Shown here piece by piece: positions 45,840 to 58,300 of a DNA stretch of 64,000 bases. The notes under the pieces were generated by a model that saw nothing but the letters and a program-made list of their open reading frames with translations, was not told the origin of the DNA and did no database searches. Position 1 is the stretch's first letter; each line of letters begins with the position of its first letter. The stretch is from Halicephalobus mephisto (lineage: Eukaryota; Nematoda; Chromadorea; Rhabditida; Panagrolaimidae), in assembly GCA_009193035.1 (NCBI GenBank), contig SWDT01000065.1, forward strand, positions 186,001-250,000, given 5' to 3'. Made by a program: the position numbers and the translations under genes.

Positions 45840-47462
45840 TCAAAGATTAAATTTGCAAGTTGAATAAGCGTTGACAAATCCACCCAGATCGTACTTTTCG
45901 ATGGATTCAATGAGTTTCTGATCGTCATAGATTCCGACGAAAATCATTTTGGCCGTAGCTTGACAGATGGCGATGTTCCTCAATTGAGGATCGGGATGTT
46001 CCATAGCGGTTTGCAGAACAGAAGGATAAGCTTGAAGAGTTCTCAAGAATCCCACCTGGAAGTCAGAATCCCCATGACGGCAGATAAGGGCCGTTCCGAG
46101 GTCTTCTAAGCACGCTGTAGAGTCATTGGTTACCGTATACAGAAGTCCATTTATGTTTTTAGAATAAGGTTCGAAGCCAGTCAATTCTAATTTGTAAAGA
46201 TCACTTTTTTTGATGAAATCGTCATCTAAAAAATACTATAATAATAAAAAATAAATTTTTCCAAAATTGTTTTTGTTGGATTGTGCACGATCTATTTGAG
46301 CGCAAGTCACACAGCGTTGGTCCCGAAGCGAAATACCCTGAGGACCAATGGAAGGTATACGATTGCAGATTGGCGGCAATTTTAAAATTGCGCAATATTT
46401 TCGGTAGAGTTGTGATTTATCTCGTGCCCTTTGGCCTTATAAAGTAATTTTCACATATTTGTGTCTACACGCGGATCCGGATTCCCCAGCGACGATCCGA
46501 CAATTCTCTACTTCAACATCTTCAAAAAATCACGATTCTACAGTACTCTGTCAGAAATGTTGTTTCTTACTGTAAAAATCAAAACAAACTTTTTCCTGTA
46601 GTGGCGAATCCCGTCATCCAACATCTGAGGTTCTTGACGGCATCGAAGGATAATTCAATTTTCATTTCTTTTGTCAAAGAAGGTTTAATATTTAATCTTG
46701 TGATTCTTTTTTTTCTATCGTCTTCAGAAGGACAAAGAAGCTCAACATCGATCGGATTTATCTGAAGCAATGCCCAATCATCGGTTTTTTCTACCGTATC
46801 CGCCAAAACTCTAGTTTGTTTCAAAGATCCATATTGATGATAAGCTACCATGATTTCTTCTAGTTCTTCTCTACTCGTGAAGTTCCTGACACATTCGACA
46901 TTGGTCAAAATCAAAGAAGGAGAAATCAAAGCCCCGGTACAGGACTTGACTGGAGGAGGATCTTCGGTCTTGTTCATTCGTCTACGAGCAAAGATCTAAA
47001 TTACAGTACTGTAAAAATTAAAAATAAAATTCATTATGAAATTATTCTGACATGAATTCCCAGGTTTCGGATGTTTTAAGTTTTCATCCGATTCTAGAAT
47101 TTTCTGGAATTTTTAAAGAAATTCTGGATTCTAAAATTTCTTAATTTCTATAAAATTATCAGATTTCAGAATTTTCCGGACATTTCAGAATCCGTCAAAA
47201 AATCCTAAAACTTGTCAAAAAATTTTACAAAATTCCAATTGTTAAAAATTACAAAAATCAACTTTAATCCTTCATCCAAACTATTCAAAAATTATCAATT
47301 ATCTCCAAAAATATTCATTTTTTTCAAAAATAATTTCTCTCCAAAAAACCTCACCTTGACTACATATGGGGAATCATCCCAATCGATTTCATGATCACTC
47401 AAAACGGCATTTGTCAAAGACAAAAATCCCACAATCACAAAAAACAACACTTCTTTTTTCAT
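45840..47462 (-). CDS. Trypsin-fold (S1-like) protein lacking catalytic residues
   Basis: Secreted protein of the chymotrypsin fold, nematode DUF316-like. Minus-strand exons 47462-47355, 46995-46590 and 46225-45840 give 299 aa. A signal peptide is present (MKKEVLFFVIVGFLSLTNAV). SPYVVKIF matches the usual PW.V.I opening. CTGALISPSLILTNVECV corresponds to the strand with the catalytic His (normally TAAHC), which is absent. The Asp region is kept as DDWALLQINPID. CWMTGFATTG matches the C..GWG region. The nucleophile motif GDSGGP is replaced by CLEDLGTALIC, with no Ser. It is therefore predicted to be inactive. The start is the first ATG; a leading in-frame TTG upstream is not used. It lies 204 bp behind NDUFA9 on the same strand. 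The second intron carries a block also found at 53750. Confidence 0.82.
46283..46500. repeat. Duplicated GC-richer block, copy 1 (intronic)
   Basis: CAAGTCACACAGCGTTGGTC CCGAAGCGAAATACCCTGA matches 53750-53790 nearly exactly. Further shared words are CTTTGGCCT and CGGATCCG, in the same order. Between them the copies diverge. Copy 1 has a local hairpin TTGGTCC..GGACCAA. Both copies are in introns of minus-strand genes. It may be a dispersed element or a structured RNA remnant; I do not recognise a known RNA family. Confidence 0.6.
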
Positions 47463-47666
47463 CTCGACCGTTTCCGTCAACTTTTGAGATTGAAATAAAA
47501 GTTTTTTTTATGAAACTTTTTTACACCATCTTAAAAAAACGGAAAACAGGACTTATCTCTAGATCGCGGATTCCATCAAGATCAAAAATCAGATTTCAAT
47601 CAGGATCACCGCTTTTTCTCTACAATAATCAATTTCGAAATTCCCGCATAAGCGGCTCAAATAAAC

Positions 47667-49037
47667 CTAATTGAGCACATCCAATCCAAAGTCTCTCTTG
47701 GAGCTCGGAAGACGAGGATCTGGTCTGCCCTTGATGAGAGGAGGAGAGCGCAGAGGGAGGGGTGGAGAAACATGATCTTCGTGCTCTTCTTCGTAGTAAC
47801 CGTAGAACGTTCTCTTGTCAGCCAATTGACCTCCGACGTATTCGAATTCAGTCAGACGAGTGATTCCCAGGTCTGCAAATCCAGGAAGGTTCGAGAGAAT
47901 ATCGTTTGTGCATTCCTGGAATTTCCTTTTCGCAAAACCTTTAAAAAACAAAAAACTTACAACATATTCGATCCACTCCCAGTTGAGCGGGACCTTGGAC
48001 TTGAAGAATTTACCCCAGAATTGGACTCCTTGAGCTAATGCCCTGAAGTAAGGGTCATAGAGACCGTGACGACGGTAGGAAAAGTTGAATTGGTCCGTGC
48101 ATCTGGCTCTCTTGTACATGAAGTCGATCAACTCCGACAGTTGGTAGCAATGAGGACCGACGAGTTCAAAAATCTTCCCTGCGGCAGTTGGATCGTTCGC
48201 GGCTCGTCCGATGGCATTCGCAACGTCGTTGACGTAGACAGGCATCTTGTAAGTCTGCTCACCAGCCTTGTAGAGCCAAACAGCATCGTAAGGAGTCTTG
48301 CGCCATCGAGAAACATAAGGAAAGATGAATTGATCGTTTTCACCGTACATAAGAGAAGGACGGATAATGGTAGCATTCGGGAATTCTTCCTGGACTGCTT
48401 CTTCACCACGGGCCTTGCTTTTGAGGAAATTGGAACCGTTCTTGAGCATTCCTGGCTTCGGATTCGTGGTAGCACCCAAGGCACTGACATGAATCAATTT
48501 TTCGACCCCCATTTCACGAGCAATTCTGGCAATTCGACGAGGTCCGTGTTCGTGGGTCTCGGCGAAGTTGTAGTTCCTGAAATTGATATATGGAAATTGA
48601 AAAGTAGAAATGACAGACTTTGTTTCAAAGTTGCTTCCGATCAAGTTGATCACGACGTTACTGTACTTGACAGACTTCCGGATACTTTCATCGTCCTTCA
48701 ACTCGAACGGGAAGAAGAGGACTTGACCAAGTTCTCCGACGACCTTCAATTCTCGGACATAATAAGGATCACAACGATAAGGAATAATCAATTGATTTCC
48801 GGACTTTGCCAATCTGTTGACGACGGGAACTCCGAGGAATCCAGTGCTTCCGAAGACGGTAACAACGTTTCCAGAGAAACTAGCACGTCCACCGTTTCCT
48901 TTTCTGAATTGAGCAACTGTAGACGAGACTCTGGGTGACGGGACGTTGTCGACAGCGGAATCTCCAGAAGCCCATCTTACGGCCACGAAAACTGGTTGAT
49001 GTCGACTCAAGGAATTGCGCCCAATCGAGGACAACAT
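47667..49037 (-). CDS. NDUFA9, 39-kDa accessory subunit of mitochondrial complex I
   Basis: Matrix-side accessory subunit of NADH:ubiquinone oxidoreductase with a short-chain-dehydrogenase fold that binds NADPH structurally. Minus-strand exons 49037-48619, 48576-47961 and 47915-47667 give 427 aa. The N-terminus is Ser/Arg-rich and fits a mitochondrial targeting peptide ([17 protein letters not shown]). The Rossmann motif is [40 protein letters not shown] and the [13 protein letters not shown] segment are typical of the family. The C-terminus has [18 protein letters not shown]. The two introns are 42 and 45 bp, both multiples of three without stop codons, so the unspliced sequence reads as one long frame; conserved flanks and GT..AG ends favour splicing. 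It is divergent from cullin-4. Confidence 0.93.
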   Translation of the reverse strand: MLSSIGRNSLSRHQPVFVAVRWASGDSAVDNVPSPRVSSTVAQFRKGNGGRASFSGNVVTVFGSTGFLGVPVVNRLAKSGNQLIIPYRCDPYYVRELKVVGELGQVLFFPFELKDDESIRKSVKYSNVVINLIGSNFETKSVISTFQFPYINFRNYNFAETHEHGPRRIARIAREMGVEKLIHVSALGATTNPKPGMLKNGSNFLKSKARGEEAVQEEFPNATIIRPSLMYGENDQFIFPYVSRWRKTPYDAVWLYKAGEQTYKMPVYVNDVANAIGRAANDPTAAGKIFELVGPHCYQLSELIDFMYKRARCTDQFNFSYRRHGLYDPYFRALAQGVQFWGKFFKSKVPLNWEWIEYVVSFLFFKGFAKRKFQECTNDILSNLPGFADLGITRLTEFEYVGGQLADKRTFYGYYEEEHEDHVSPPLPLRSPPLIKGRPDPRLPSSKRDFGLDVLN

Positions 49038-49254
49038 CCTAAAATAAAAAATAATTAAGAAATTACATAAAATAAAAGAATAAAAAAGACGGAAATTTAG
49101 TAAGGATAAAAAACGAAAAGCATAAAGTTGTTCGAGATTTTTGAATCAACAGGTCTCACAACGAAAATTCATCAAGCGCGAGTTTTTTCGCAATTTTTAA
49201 TCATCTTTAAAATTTTCTTACATTTTGATTTTGCATATTTTTATATTTCTAGCT
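49038..49254. promoter_or_regulatory. Short divergent promoter between NDUFA9 and cullin-4
   Basis: Only 217 bp separate the two start codons, which point away from each other. TATATTTCTAG ends two bases before the cullin ATG and is a probable trans-splice acceptor. Both promoters must lie in this AT-rich gap or overlap the genes. Confidence 0.55.
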
Positions 49255-52200
49255 ATGGATGTGGATCTCCCGATGTTAGACCTTCGAGATGTCTTCAAAA
49301 AAGCAAAGGAAATGCAGGACGATTCGATGGAAACGGAGGAGATTTTTCTCGATCGTTCCGTCTTCGAATCGACCGAGGAAGAGGACATTCCGGAAGACGC
49401 CCTCAGGATTATCAACGCCGAACTAGATGTAAGTTGTTTTCATATATCAAAAATTAATTTTTTTTTCAGACAAGTCCGGTGGATCTCGTCGAAGAATGGC
49501 AAAACTGCAAAAAGGAATTCGAAGTCAAAGATTTGAAGTTCGGACGAGGCAAAAACAACGAAGAAGACACTATCCCAGAAAGTAAGGTGTTCCTGAAATT
49601 TAATAACTGTTGGTCATTTTTAGTCTGGAAAAACACGAAATTTCTGGATTTTTCTTTTCCTGATGTGGATTTCCTGAACGACCATTGGCAGCAGATCAAA
49701 GACGGCGTTATATCCGTTCTTACTGTTGGGAAAATCCCCAACGACCCTGATAATAGATTGATTACAAGAGCGATTTCCAAAGTCGCAAGGGATAACAGAT
49801 GTGAGGAACTCATGAAAAGAGTAAAATCCATCATGGCTGAGTATATTCCGAAAATTTTCGAAGAAGTCATCAATTGTAAGAGGACAGAGGCCATTTCTGA
49901 TATTGCTTACAAGAACTGGAGTGATTTCAAACTCAAAATGGCTATTATGGATCGGATTTTTTACCCAGTTAACGGTAGATGCGGAAATCGCGTCATGTTT
50001 CCTGTTCGTCCGATTTCCACGGCGATAGTGATGCACGTTTTCACCGACGAAATCGAGTTGATGAAGAGTGTTTCTGGAGGATTGATCCATTTGGTGAATA
50101 CTCATCGTCTCACGAGGGAAATCGACGGAGACAAACTGAAATTCCTCATCGGGATGTTCAACGAACTCCGGTGTTATGAATCCGTTTTCGAACCTATTTT
50201 GGAAAAAGAAACCGAGAAGTTCTACCAGATGGAAGCTTCTAAAAAGTTCGCAGAACTAGACGTAAGAAATTTTTAGGTTTAATTAATTTCGGTTTTTTTC
50301 AGTTGCCTGGTTATGTGGATTACTGTAATGACAGAATTGCTGAAGAAAATCATCGAGCAGAGTCGTTGCTTAGTCCGTCGTCGAAGCAGAAGCTTTTCAG
50401 AGTACTTAGGAAATGCATGGTCGAGGATTACGCCACAATGATGGTCGACAAAGGAGCAGATGCATTGTTCGATGGAGAAAAAGAAGAAGACATCAAGAAA
50501 CTTTACAAAATACTGGACAACTGTAAAGATGGGCATAATTCATTAAAGATGTGCTTTGCAAATTACGTCAAAGTAAGGTTTTTAGTTTTTTCAAAATAAT
50601 TTTTGTTTTTAGAAAATGGGTAAAGTCCTCATTTCCGACGATTCTCGAGACAAAACCCTTGTGGATGACCTTCTGACTTTTAAATCGAAGCTTGACAGTA
50701 TTATTAAGGATTGTTTCAACTCCAATGAGAAATTCGTTCAGGCGGAAAAAGATGCCTTCAGTTACTTCATCAATACAAAGCCCAATAAGCCAGCAGAATT
50801 GATTGCTAAATACATGGATATTAAGATGAAAGCTGTCAACAAAAGTTTTACAGAAAAAGAATTTGAAAATTTGATGGACAGAGTCATTGTTTTGTTCAGA
50901 TTTATCCAAGGCAAAGATGTCTTTGAAGCTTTCTACAAAAGGGATCTGGCTAAGCGATTGATTCTTGGGAAATCTGCTTCCGTGGATGCTGAAAAATCAA
51001 TGTTGGTGAAACTGAAGTGTGAATGTGGTCCTGCGTTCACGTCCAAGTTGGAAGGAATGTTCCGAGACATAGAAGTCAGTAGAGATATTCAATCTAATTT
51101 CAAATCTGTAAGTTTTTAGATAATTTATGAAGTAATTTTAAATATTTTAGCATATTGAAAAACTTGCACTTGGAAAACTTCCTGTAGAATTTAATGTTAA
51201 TGTTTTAACAATGGGATTTTGGCCTAATTACACTCCGATGGATGTTCATATTCCTGCTCAACTTTGTGAATTTCAACAAACTTTTAATGATTATTATATT
51301 GAAAGAAACAAAGGAAGAAAATTGACATGGCAATATTCCTTGGCGAATGCGTTGATGATTGCGAATTTTAAAAAAGGAAAAAAAGAATTAGATGTTAGTC
51401 TTTTTCAAGCACTTGTTTTGTTTATGTATAATGACAAAGATTCTTTTACTTTTTTGGAAATTTTAAACTACACTAAAATTGGTAAGTTTTTAACTTGAAG
51501 GAAATTTAATGTTGAATGATTTTTAGAAGAGAAAGAATTAATCAGAACTCTTTTGTCTCTTGTGGGAAAAACGCCTATTCTTACGAGGACAAAAGGAGAA
51601 AAAGCGAAAATTTCTCATGATGAAGTATTTTCTTTCAATGATGAGTTTACAGATAAAAATTACAAAATAAGAATTTCCCAAGTTCAAATGAGAGAAACGG
51701 TATGTTATTTTTGGACATAATTAATTTTGATTTTAAAAAATAAGTAGTTTTATTTAATTTCTAAAACTAGTTGATTTTGATTTTTAAACATAGTTGATTT
51801 TTTTAAAAATAATTAATTTTAATTTTAAAAAATAAGTAGTTTTATTTAATTTCTAAAACTAGTTGATTTTTATTTTTAAAAATAAGTAGTTTTATTTAAT
51901 TTCTAAAACTAGTTGATTTTTATTTTTAAAAATAAGTAGTTTTATTTAATTTCTAAAACTAGTTGATTTTGATTTTTAAACATAGTTGATTTTTTTAAAC
52001 ATAATTAATTTTGTAATCTTTTAACAGTTGATTTTTAAAAGTAGTTAATTTTGTTACTTTTTTAGGAGAAAGAAAAAGAACAAACAGAAGAAGAAATTCA
52101 ACAAGATAGAATTTACGTCATTGATGCTAATATTGTGAGATTGATGAAGCAACATCAAACTATGGTTCACAATAATTTGATTACTCAATTAATTTCGCAA

Positions 52201-52314
52201 TTGAGATTTAATGCTCGTCCGCAAGACTTGAAGAAGAGGATTGAATCTTTGATTGAACGGGATTACATGGCTAGGGATGAAAAAGATCCTCAGCTTTATA
52301 AATATGTAGCTTAA
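49255..52314 (+). CDS. cul-4: Cullin-4, scaffold of CRL4 ubiquitin ligases
   Basis: Scaffold that binds DDB1 adaptors at its N-terminus and the RING protein RBX1 at its C-terminus, acting in DNA repair, replication licensing and histone control. Eight exons: 49255-49428, 49470-49581, 49624-50261, 50303-50572, 50613-51107, 51151-51481, 51527-51699 and 52066-52314, giving 813 aa. Cullin repeats cover about 60-420. The cullin homology domain (about 430-730) has [20 protein letters not shown] and [17 protein letters not shown]. The C-terminal winged helix contains [17 protein letters not shown] with the neddylation lysine, and ends [18 protein letters not shown]. The ending and the [19 protein letters not shown] segment fit CUL4 better than CUL1-3. 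Its 3' end faces the next gene with 60 bp between stops. Confidence 0.93.
51720..52045. repeat. Intronic tandem repeat in cullin-4, about 58 bp
   Basis: TTTTATTTAATTTCTAAAAC TAGTTGATTTTTATTTTTAA AAATAAGTAG recurs about four times in the last intron. This makes it 366 bp long while the other introns of the gene are about 40-45 bp. Confidence 0.85.
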
Positions 52315-52374
52315 AGCAATGCCTGATGTAAACTTTATTTTATAAATTGGAAGATTATTAGATATTTTGGAGTT

Positions 52375-55300
52375 TTAATGTCCAGTGTCGTAATTCGGGT
52401 AGTTTTGAGGTCTTAAGTACATGTAAGCGTTCTCGACGGGATCGTAATGCCATGTGAGATATCCGTTGAAAACTGTTCCGTTGCAAGAAAATCTGACTCC
52501 GTTTAGATTTGCTGCTCCACATAGACTTCCATCATTAGCATCGAACCACCATCCGGTATTTTTGTATTCTTGAGAACAATTGAATTTAGTATTGTCGTTG
52601 TCGAATGCGACAAATTTGGGTCCTAATTCATTTTTGTTCCATCTTATCCATCCGTCGTATCTTGGATTACTTTCATTTCCGCCTTGACAGTAATTTGGAA
52701 TGTAAACTGCGTATTGGTAATCGGCTGAATAAACGGAAAAAATGGGATATGTACATTCGGTGGTTTCGTCCGGGAAGGGACCTGCAGGACATCTTTCGAT
52801 TATTATTCTGAGGGAAGTGGAGGTTTGGTTCGTCATTAGGTGGAGTTGAGTTAGTCCTAACCAGACGGTTTTGCTGGAAGGATCTCCGAAACCGTTTTCG
52901 TATTCTTTGAAAGTTTTATCCATTGTTGAATTTCCTCCAGATAACAATGTCCAACCTCCGTTATCGGTTTCCATATCACAATATACGAGAGTAGGTAATC
53001 CTGGATAAGGATCATCACCATAAGTAGCTCCGATATCGACATTGTACACTCCATTCGATTTTTTTTTGTGATAAACATAGACATCAGCACAATGTCTGTT
53101 GGGTAAGTACTGGGAGCAATCGGAACCTCCGTAAGGAGCTGTGCAGTTGCAATGATAGGACCCGGGATCGTTGATGCAGATTCCATGACCGACGTCGGTT
53201 CCACAAAGAGTAGAATTGTCGCATTCGTTGATGTCCTTACATATATAACCGTTTCCAGAATATCCAGGATCACATACACAAGTAGGTGTCCCGAAGAGAT
53301 TGACACATTGTCCATGCGAAGAACAAGATATTGGTTGAGAACTCAATTGGCCGTTGGCACACTGGTATAAGGTCGTGCAGTCACTGCTGACCCATGTCGT
53401 GTTCGCTGAAAATTAAATCGATATATTAAAAAAATTATTTTATGAAATTTTGGACTTTTTTATCTGTAATTTCAGTGTAAAAAATATTTATAAAATAATA
53501 AAACTAATAAATTTCAAAATTGGAATAAAAATTAAAAAATTATCTTTGAAATTTTGATATAAAAAATTCTGGATTTCGATCTTTCGCAAATCCACTATAT
53601 GGAATCTAATCGATTGTGTTTTTGATTATATACATTTTCAGAGATTTTCGTTCTAAGAAGAGATTCTAAAAATGTTTAATTTTTGATGTTGATTATTGTT
53701 GTTATCTTATGGCTTATGTTGTAATTTCTGTTGAATCGGACACTATCTGAGTACAAGCCACACAGCGTTGGTCCTGAAGGGAAACACCCTGATAAAAAGA
53801 CACTCCCAGTAATCGAGTTTTAGCGGAACTTTCCAAATTCGTAGATATTCGGAAGTTCCGGCATACTGCTGGGTGTGGCGAAGGCGGGCTTCCCATTGAC
53901 CCCTAAGGTCGACTTTGGCCTACGGATCCGCTGGGGCTAGCAGCACTCGGACTCGCTTTTATCTCCACACTTATTGTGTATATCCATTGTCTTCCATAAG
54001 GGAGTTTGTCTAAAATATGTAAGGCTAACAGGGGGAAGGGGGTCTCAGGAAAGCGCCATGTAAACCTTACATATTTTAGGCAAACTTTCTAAATTAAAAA
54101 GAGCTAAAATAACCTGTAAAGAAGCTTGCCTAAAATATGCAAGGCTTACATGATACTTTTCTGGAATCCTCCTCCCCCTGTGAGTCTTACATATTTTGGG
54201 CAAGTTCCCTAATTGGTAATCAGTATGTTCGATCACCTTATTCTAGATACTTTTTGTTCGAATTTGAGGATGATTATAATTTTCGTCTTAGATATGTAAA
54301 ATTATGTAAATTTTTCCAAACTTACGTGGATAGTAATTTCCATAAACGTCGGTACAGCCACATTGATCCAGAGGTTTACAGGCGAAATTGAATCCTTGTG
54401 AATTGTCATTGGGATCGACGTAATATCCGGGGAAACAGATGCATCCTTCTCGATAACTGTCTTGACAAAATGTAGAATTTCCCAAAAATGGTTCAGAACA
54501 TGTATTTTGACAATTTGGAGTTTTCAAACTGTAAGTCGAAAAACTCGGACAACTATAAGGACAATCAGTATCTCTCCAACTACTTATGTCAGCAACTAAA
54601 ATTATATTATTTTTTATTTAAAATAAATAAAATAAAACTTACATGGAACTTGCGATTGACAACTTAGGGCAAAAGCAGCAAGAGCGTCGCACTTGGAAGC
54701 TCCGTGACAGACATCGTAGACACAGTCGTTGAAGGAATTTAAAACTACATCTTCTCCGAGAATTTGACAGACGCCAAAGGGTCCTTTTCCGTCGATTGCT
54801 TGTTGGATCAGACTGCATTTTTGTTGAGCTGCACCGGTATTCTGGAAATCCGAATTAAAATAAATTTAAAAATAAAATCACTGTTAGTAGTAAATTCAAA
54901 AACTTTATGTTTATAAAAGTTTCGAAAGACAGATCATAAGAAACATTCCATGGACGGGAAAATATAAGAGGAAAAAATATAAAATATGAGATAAATCACT
55001 AATTATGTGTGGAAATCTGCTTTTGGGATTGGGCTTAGGCATCTAGGTTATGGTGATAACAACCCTATGCAAAATTTTAGGATACCATAATTGGTTTGAT
55101 ATTTTTTCCATCTTATATTTCTTCCTACTACCTGAAGATCCGTGGACGGAAAAATATAAGATATGAGATAAATCACTAATTATATGTGGAAATCTGCTTT
55201 TGGGATTGGGCTTAGGCATCTAGGTCATGGTGATAACAACACTGCTCAAGACTTTAGGATACCATAATTGGTTTACTATTTTTTCCATCTTATATTTCTT

Positions 55301-58300
55301 CCTACTGCCGAAACATTTTACGTAATTTTGCACATTTTCCGGCACAAAAAATTAGATGTTTTTAAATTTGAACAAAAAGTACTCAGGATGAGGCAACAGA
55401 ACCCATAGACTCTGAATCTCTCGAATCTGAAGACCAACCTTTAATTCTGACTTCAGATTCAGAATCTATGGGTTTCATTACTTCCATATGGGTACTTTGT
55501 TCAAATTTAAAGACATCTAATTTTTTGTGGCAGATTTCTGTACAAAAATAGTAAAAGTTACCTATGCAAAAAGGGTTGATTAAAACGGCTGTAATGTATC
55601 AGATATCTTATATTTTACGTACCGATACATTGAATATAATGTATCCGACACATTACAATCGTTTTAATAATCGGTATATTATATACTACATACAAAAGAT
55701 ATCTCTAATGTATCGATATGTAGATTGAGTACAATATGAAAGTGAATTATTTCGATGTATTTAATACAGTAAATATAATGTATCAAATACATCAAAGTCA
55801 TTGTAATATACTCATACACTATATAACATACAAAAGATATCTCTAATGTATCGATACGTAGATTGAGTATAATATGAAAGTGAATTATTTCGATGTATTT
55901 AATACAGTAGATATAATGTATCCAATACATCAAAATCATTGTAATCTATTCATACATTATATAACATACAAAAGATATCTCTAATGTATCGATACATAGA
56001 TTGAGTACAATATTAAAGTGAATTATTTCGATGTATTTAATACACTATATACCATGTATCTTTTTTGTGTGTAAAATGAGTTTTAATAAAAGAATATTCA
56101 AGTACTGTACTCAGTGTATTTGGAAATATAATTTTTAACTGCAATTTTAGAACGAAAATATGGTTTACTATATAATGAGAACTTTAGATTAAAAGTTATG
56201 AAAAAACTTACACAACGTGTATTATTCTGAACGACTTCTCCCAAAACACAGCCGTTGGCAGTCGTGTTTGTTACCCAGGTATCTGCGAATTGAGCGACGG
56301 CCATGGAACTTCCAGAATCACAAGGAAGATTCAAGGTCGTTCCGTTGGGGGTTCTGTAGTCGTTAGTACAATGTCCGTCGATGTTCCCCAGGACTCCACA
56401 GAGAGTATCAGCCCCGTAGAATTCAGTAGATTGTGGAACAGTGACGCAGATTTTGGGATACCCGGTGTTGAAGTAGTAGTCAACAACTGCTCTGCTTATT
56501 TTGTCCGAAACTTGGATGTGATGACCGGACTTCATGACGATCACCTGGGGGTTGTAGGCACTGGGGTAGTAGTAGGGGTAGAAGACCCTGATTCCGTTGA
56601 CGTAGAGTTTTGAATTTTTGTCGAAATAAAATTTTATACTTTGGGTGACTACGGTAACTGTCTCGATAGTGGACACTTTCGCCGCCCAAGGAAGGAACTT
56701 GTTCGTGATCGAGACGGAGAAGTCGTCGGAATTGCACTTTTTCGTCAGTATATGCGGACAAGTTCCTTGGTAATCATAAGTGGCTTTATCGAAGGTACGG
56801 TAATGGGGATCTCCAGTCACACAAGTACTAGCAGTTTTTTCCGTACAGGAGTACCGAGGATCACCAGCATATCCCACAGGACAACTACAGACTTTCTGAT
56901 GGTTGAATACCGTACAATTTGCGTTTCTTCCACAATCCCCTGGACGACAGATGATCTGATTATCACAGTACTTTCCTGTATAATCGTCAGGACAATTGCA
57001 ACTGAAAAAATTTCACCGAAAATTATCAATTTTCGAGGTTATTGACGTACTTTGAAGTAATCAGAAAACAGAAAAAATACTTTAAATCCTACTTTAGGGT
57101 TTGGCTGGATTAAAAAATAATATTCCAAAAAATAATTACAGTATTTAATTTTTCAGATTTATCAGCACAAACGTTTTCGTTTTTGAAAAGTTAAATTAAT
57201 TGTAAAGTTATTATTGAAATTATTTTTTGAAAATTATTTGTAAATTAAAAATAGTTGAAAATGAATTAAATTTTCGTCTGTACCGAGGTCAGTAAATCCG
57301 TCGACATCAAAACGAAAAATAAAATTTGCAATTTTCGCGTGATATTCTGACAGATCAGTTAAATTCAAAGTAGAACCTACAGTAAGCTTACAACATTCTA
57401 ACAGATTAGTCCAAATCAGAATTATCGATTTTTTAAATCTTAAATTTTCGAATTTCAATTAATTCGAAAATTCGATTTCGAAGTTTAAATTTAAATTAAT
57501 TCAGAAGTTCGAATTCGAATTAATTTAGAAGTTTAAATTTAAATTAATTTAGAAGTTTGAATTTAGAATTAGAATTAATTCAGAAGTTTGAATTCGAATT
57601 AATTTAGAATTTGAATTAATTCAGAAGTTTGAATTTAAATTAATTTAGAAGTTTGAATTCGAATTAATTCAGAAGTTCGAATTAGAATTAATTTAGAAGT
57701 TTGAATTTAAATTAATTCAGATATTTGAATTTAAATTAATTTAGAATTTAGAATTCGAATTAATTCAGAAGTTCAAATTAATTCGAAAATTCAATTCGAA
57801 GTTTGAATTCGAATTAATTTAAAAGTTCGAATCTGAATTAATTCGAAATTGGTTTGAAAGTTCAGAAATCGACAATTTTGATCAAGATTTTTACATTTAT
57901 ATTTATAAAAACTTTAAAATTAAAATTTACAGCTTATTTGCAATATTCGAGAAAACTGGTTTGTGTAATTTTTGTACGAAAATTTAATTTAATTTTAATG
58001 TTGATTATTTTATAATTTTTTGTATAAATTCGAAAAACTTACATAAAATTGTATTTACTCAGAATCACACAGGTGCCGCCGTTGTGACATGGATTCTGTC
58101 CATTGACGTTGCAGATGGAGCAGTTTGAATCCGCAAGAACTTCTTTGTACTTGTTCAGCTCGTGTTCGTACTCCTGAATCCTCGCTTTTTGATGATTTAG
58201 TTCCTGACAGACGGAATCTCCAGATTCGCAAAATTCGGTCCTAAACAACTTTCATCACGAAAATTCACTTTTTTACTTACTGTACGAGATTCAGAAGACA

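Noticed and set aside
46283..46350. Possible tRNA, 5S rRNA, U-snRNA or spliced-leader gene in the GC-rich block
   Set aside because: No box A/box B pair, cloverleaf, Sm site or known leader sequence could be seen; only a short hairpin and the duplicate at 53.75 kb.
48066..48938. 290-codon plus-strand frame opposite NDUFA9
   Set aside because: It is a shadow of the NDUFA9 coding strand, with no recognisable domain, whereas the minus strand encodes a clear complex I subunit.
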